DNA of 64,000 bases from Certhia americana. Lineage: Eukaryota; Chordata; Aves; Passeriformes; Certhiidae. Every line of letters starts with the position of its first letter. Within the stretch, counting starts at the first letter, position 1. Below, piece after piece: positions 62,207-64,000 of the stretch. The stretch spans positions 92,041,120 to 92,105,119 of the forward strand of contig CM031858.1 in NCBI GenBank assembly GCA_018697195.1. Reading direction: 5' to 3'. The notes under the pieces were generated by a model, which searched no databases, was not told the origin of the DNA, and saw only the letters and a list, made by a program, of their open reading frames with translations. The translations under genes were made by a program, and so were the position numbers.

Positions 62207-64000
62207 CTGTATGTAAAATATTAAAGAGAAGTTAGCTTAAGCAGGCACAAAACTAACACAAACATCTAACTTAAAAAAGTAATTTTTTCTGCTAAATTAT
62301 TTTTCTTCAAAACAGAAGTATTTTTTGCTTCAAATCATTCTTTTCAGAAGTAGAAGTTTACTTGGAAGTGATGGCAACCACCTGACCAACAAGTATCTTT
62401 GCGAACAAGATGGTCAAAATGGTAAAAGCTTTAAAGGAAGAATGAAGTGGCAGGCAAAGAAGGACCAATAGTCATGTGAGGAAGTGGAAAATGGGGCTGG
62501 CAGACAAAAATGTGTGGGGTGAGTTAAACTGTAAGGACCTCCTAATCAACAAAACAGGGCTAATGGAGGGCCACCCTCAGGATACCCACATAAACAAAGA
62601 AGTGTCCACCAGACAAAATGGTGGAGACAGGTACTGCTTATAGACACTAATTATCACAGCTGAGCACCTCTCTAAAGTGCTTCTACATGAATGTGCACAG
62701 CATAGAGAACAAATAAGGAATCTGCACATGGTTGCAGCATCATCATGTGATGGGGATCACGGGAACATGGTGGAGTGACATCCACAACTGGAGAGCTGCA
62801 CCAGCTGTGTATGGGCCTGTTAGGAAGGACAGGTTGGGAAGGTGAGAAGAGGTGTTTTCTTCCATTAGAGAGAGCAGTAGAATGCCTGTGTTCGGCATGG
62901 GAGACTAAGATGGAAAGTTTGCTTTTTGGGAGTTTATGGGCTAGCATCAGAGGGAAGATCAGCTTGCAAGATGTGTGTGTCTGTCACAGACAATGTGATT
63001 AACAAGAAGTAGTTGAGTGCTTTATCAGATGGGGGAAGAAACCTTGCATCCACAGGCCTTGGTCTACATGGGGAACTTCAGCAACCCGGTGTCTGAAGGA
63101 CAACACAGAAAGACACAAGACATCCTTGAGGTGCTAAGAAAGTTGCAAAAAGTTCTCAGCACAGTCAAGTGAGGATTTAATGAGGGAAAAGGCAATTTTT
63201 TTAACCTCAGACTTGCAGATAAAGAATTGATCACACATCTAAAATTTGGAGACAGCCTTGGCTGAGATTGTTTAGCCTTGAACACAGAGGGTGCAGGGAG
63301 AATTTGTACCCATGCATCTATGTGCACAAATACATGATGGGAAGCTGTAAAGAGGAAGACACCAGACTCTTTTCACTGGTACTCTGTGAAATGAAAAGGG
63401 GCAATGGACACAAATTGGAATATCAGAAATTTAAATTCAACATAAAAAAAATCTTTTATTTCAGTGAGAGTGGTCAAAAACCAGAATAGGTTGCCAAGGG
63501 AATTTGTGGAATCCTGGAAGATATTCAAGACCCAACCAAACAATGCCTTGAGCCTTAAGTAAGGGGGAGGGGGGGAATGTGTGCTTTTTGTTAGGTGGTC
63601 TCCAGAGGTCTCTTCAAATCTCAATTATTCCATGATTCTGCAATTTTATATATATATTTTTTAATGTGTTAAAAAATTTTACAATAATTAACTAATATTT
63701 TTGCTTATTAATTTTTTTCCAGATTTCTGTTCCCTTACAATCACTCTGCATTCAATCTTGGTCAGGAACTACATGCTTCAAGTTTAGAAAACACACATTT
63801 AACCCAGTGTGAGTTTTGCCCAATAGTCCAAGTGCCATACAAAATCTTTAATTTTTTCATATGAATTTTCAAAAATAGAGTGGAATAACAGCTCTTACAA
63901 GACCTCATAGAACAAGGCTTCATAAGACCCACAATAAGGCACTATAATTTCCTATTTTTGTGCTGCTTTTAAATTTAGAAATTTACTGAAAAAATATGAT
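62207..64000 (-). other. Dynein intron, 3' part, runs off the window
   Basis: No upstream exon of the stalk region is found before the window edge, so the intron is at least 1.8 kb. Most of it is occupied by an antisense CR1 element (about 62550-63645). The last 350 bases are AT-rich and featureless. Confidence 0.65.
62550..63645 (+). mobile_element. CR1 LINE, internally deleted, endonuclease start plus 3' end
   Basis: The 5' half (about 62655-63130) follows the start of CR1 ORF2, the apurinic-endonuclease domain. The translation at 62775-63002 retains SIRGKI...VCVCHRQ, like the W.RIRGK...VGVCYR of intact CR1, and 'gggaacttcagcaacccggtg' to 'ggacaacacagaaagacacaag' continues it. The 3' half (about 63240-63645) is a CR1 3' end, with 'gattgtttagccttgaacac', 'aggttgccaagggaatttg', 'ggtctccagaggtctcttc' and the tail 'attccatgattctg'. 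The reverse transcriptase part between them is missing. The copy has stops and frameshifts and is inactive. It is antisense to the dynein gene. Confidence 0.85.

Noticed and set aside
62775..63002. Small independent gene on the plus strand
   Set aside because: Its end reads like a damaged CR1 endonuclease segment, so it is transposon-derived.

Overview
The window looks like bird nuclear DNA. It has widely spaced short exons with GT/AG splice sites, AT-rich introns, several fragments of CR1 LINEs of the avian kind, and a patch resembling an LTR-type repeat common in songbird genomes. Nothing bacterial, such as operons, ribosome binding sites or CRISPR arrays, is present. The species cannot be fixed from the sequence; a neoavian and perhaps passerine bird is the best guess.

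Only two genes are supported, and both are partial. On the plus strand the last coding exon of CAVIN4 (MURC, the muscle caveolae coat protein) lies at 9357-10016. Its first exon is not in the window, so 1-9356 is read as CAVIN4 intron 1. On the minus strand the 3' part of an axonemal dynein heavy chain gene of the DNAH5/DNAH8 type fills 13922-62206. Sixteen coding exons join in one open frame of 1,135 residues, covering AAA5, the strut coiled coil, AAA6 and the C-terminal domain, and ending in TAA. The upstream exons lie beyond 64000. The two genes converge tail to tail, with about 3.9 kb between stop codons.

The rest is intron or intergenic DNA: five CR1 fragments, one probable LTR-type repeat, some simple repeats and short minisatellites, several palindromes and a G-quadruplex-like tract. 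The two genes have unrelated jobs (caveolae of muscle; outer dynein arms of cilia and sperm tails), so their closeness is positional. The main points worth pursuing are the identity of the dynein gene, which seems equally related to DNAH5 and DNAH8 and sits beside CAVIN4, and a 63-base in-frame candidate cassette exon at 48893-48955 that would insert 21 residues just before the AAA6 core. I see no clear sign of a wholly new biological system.
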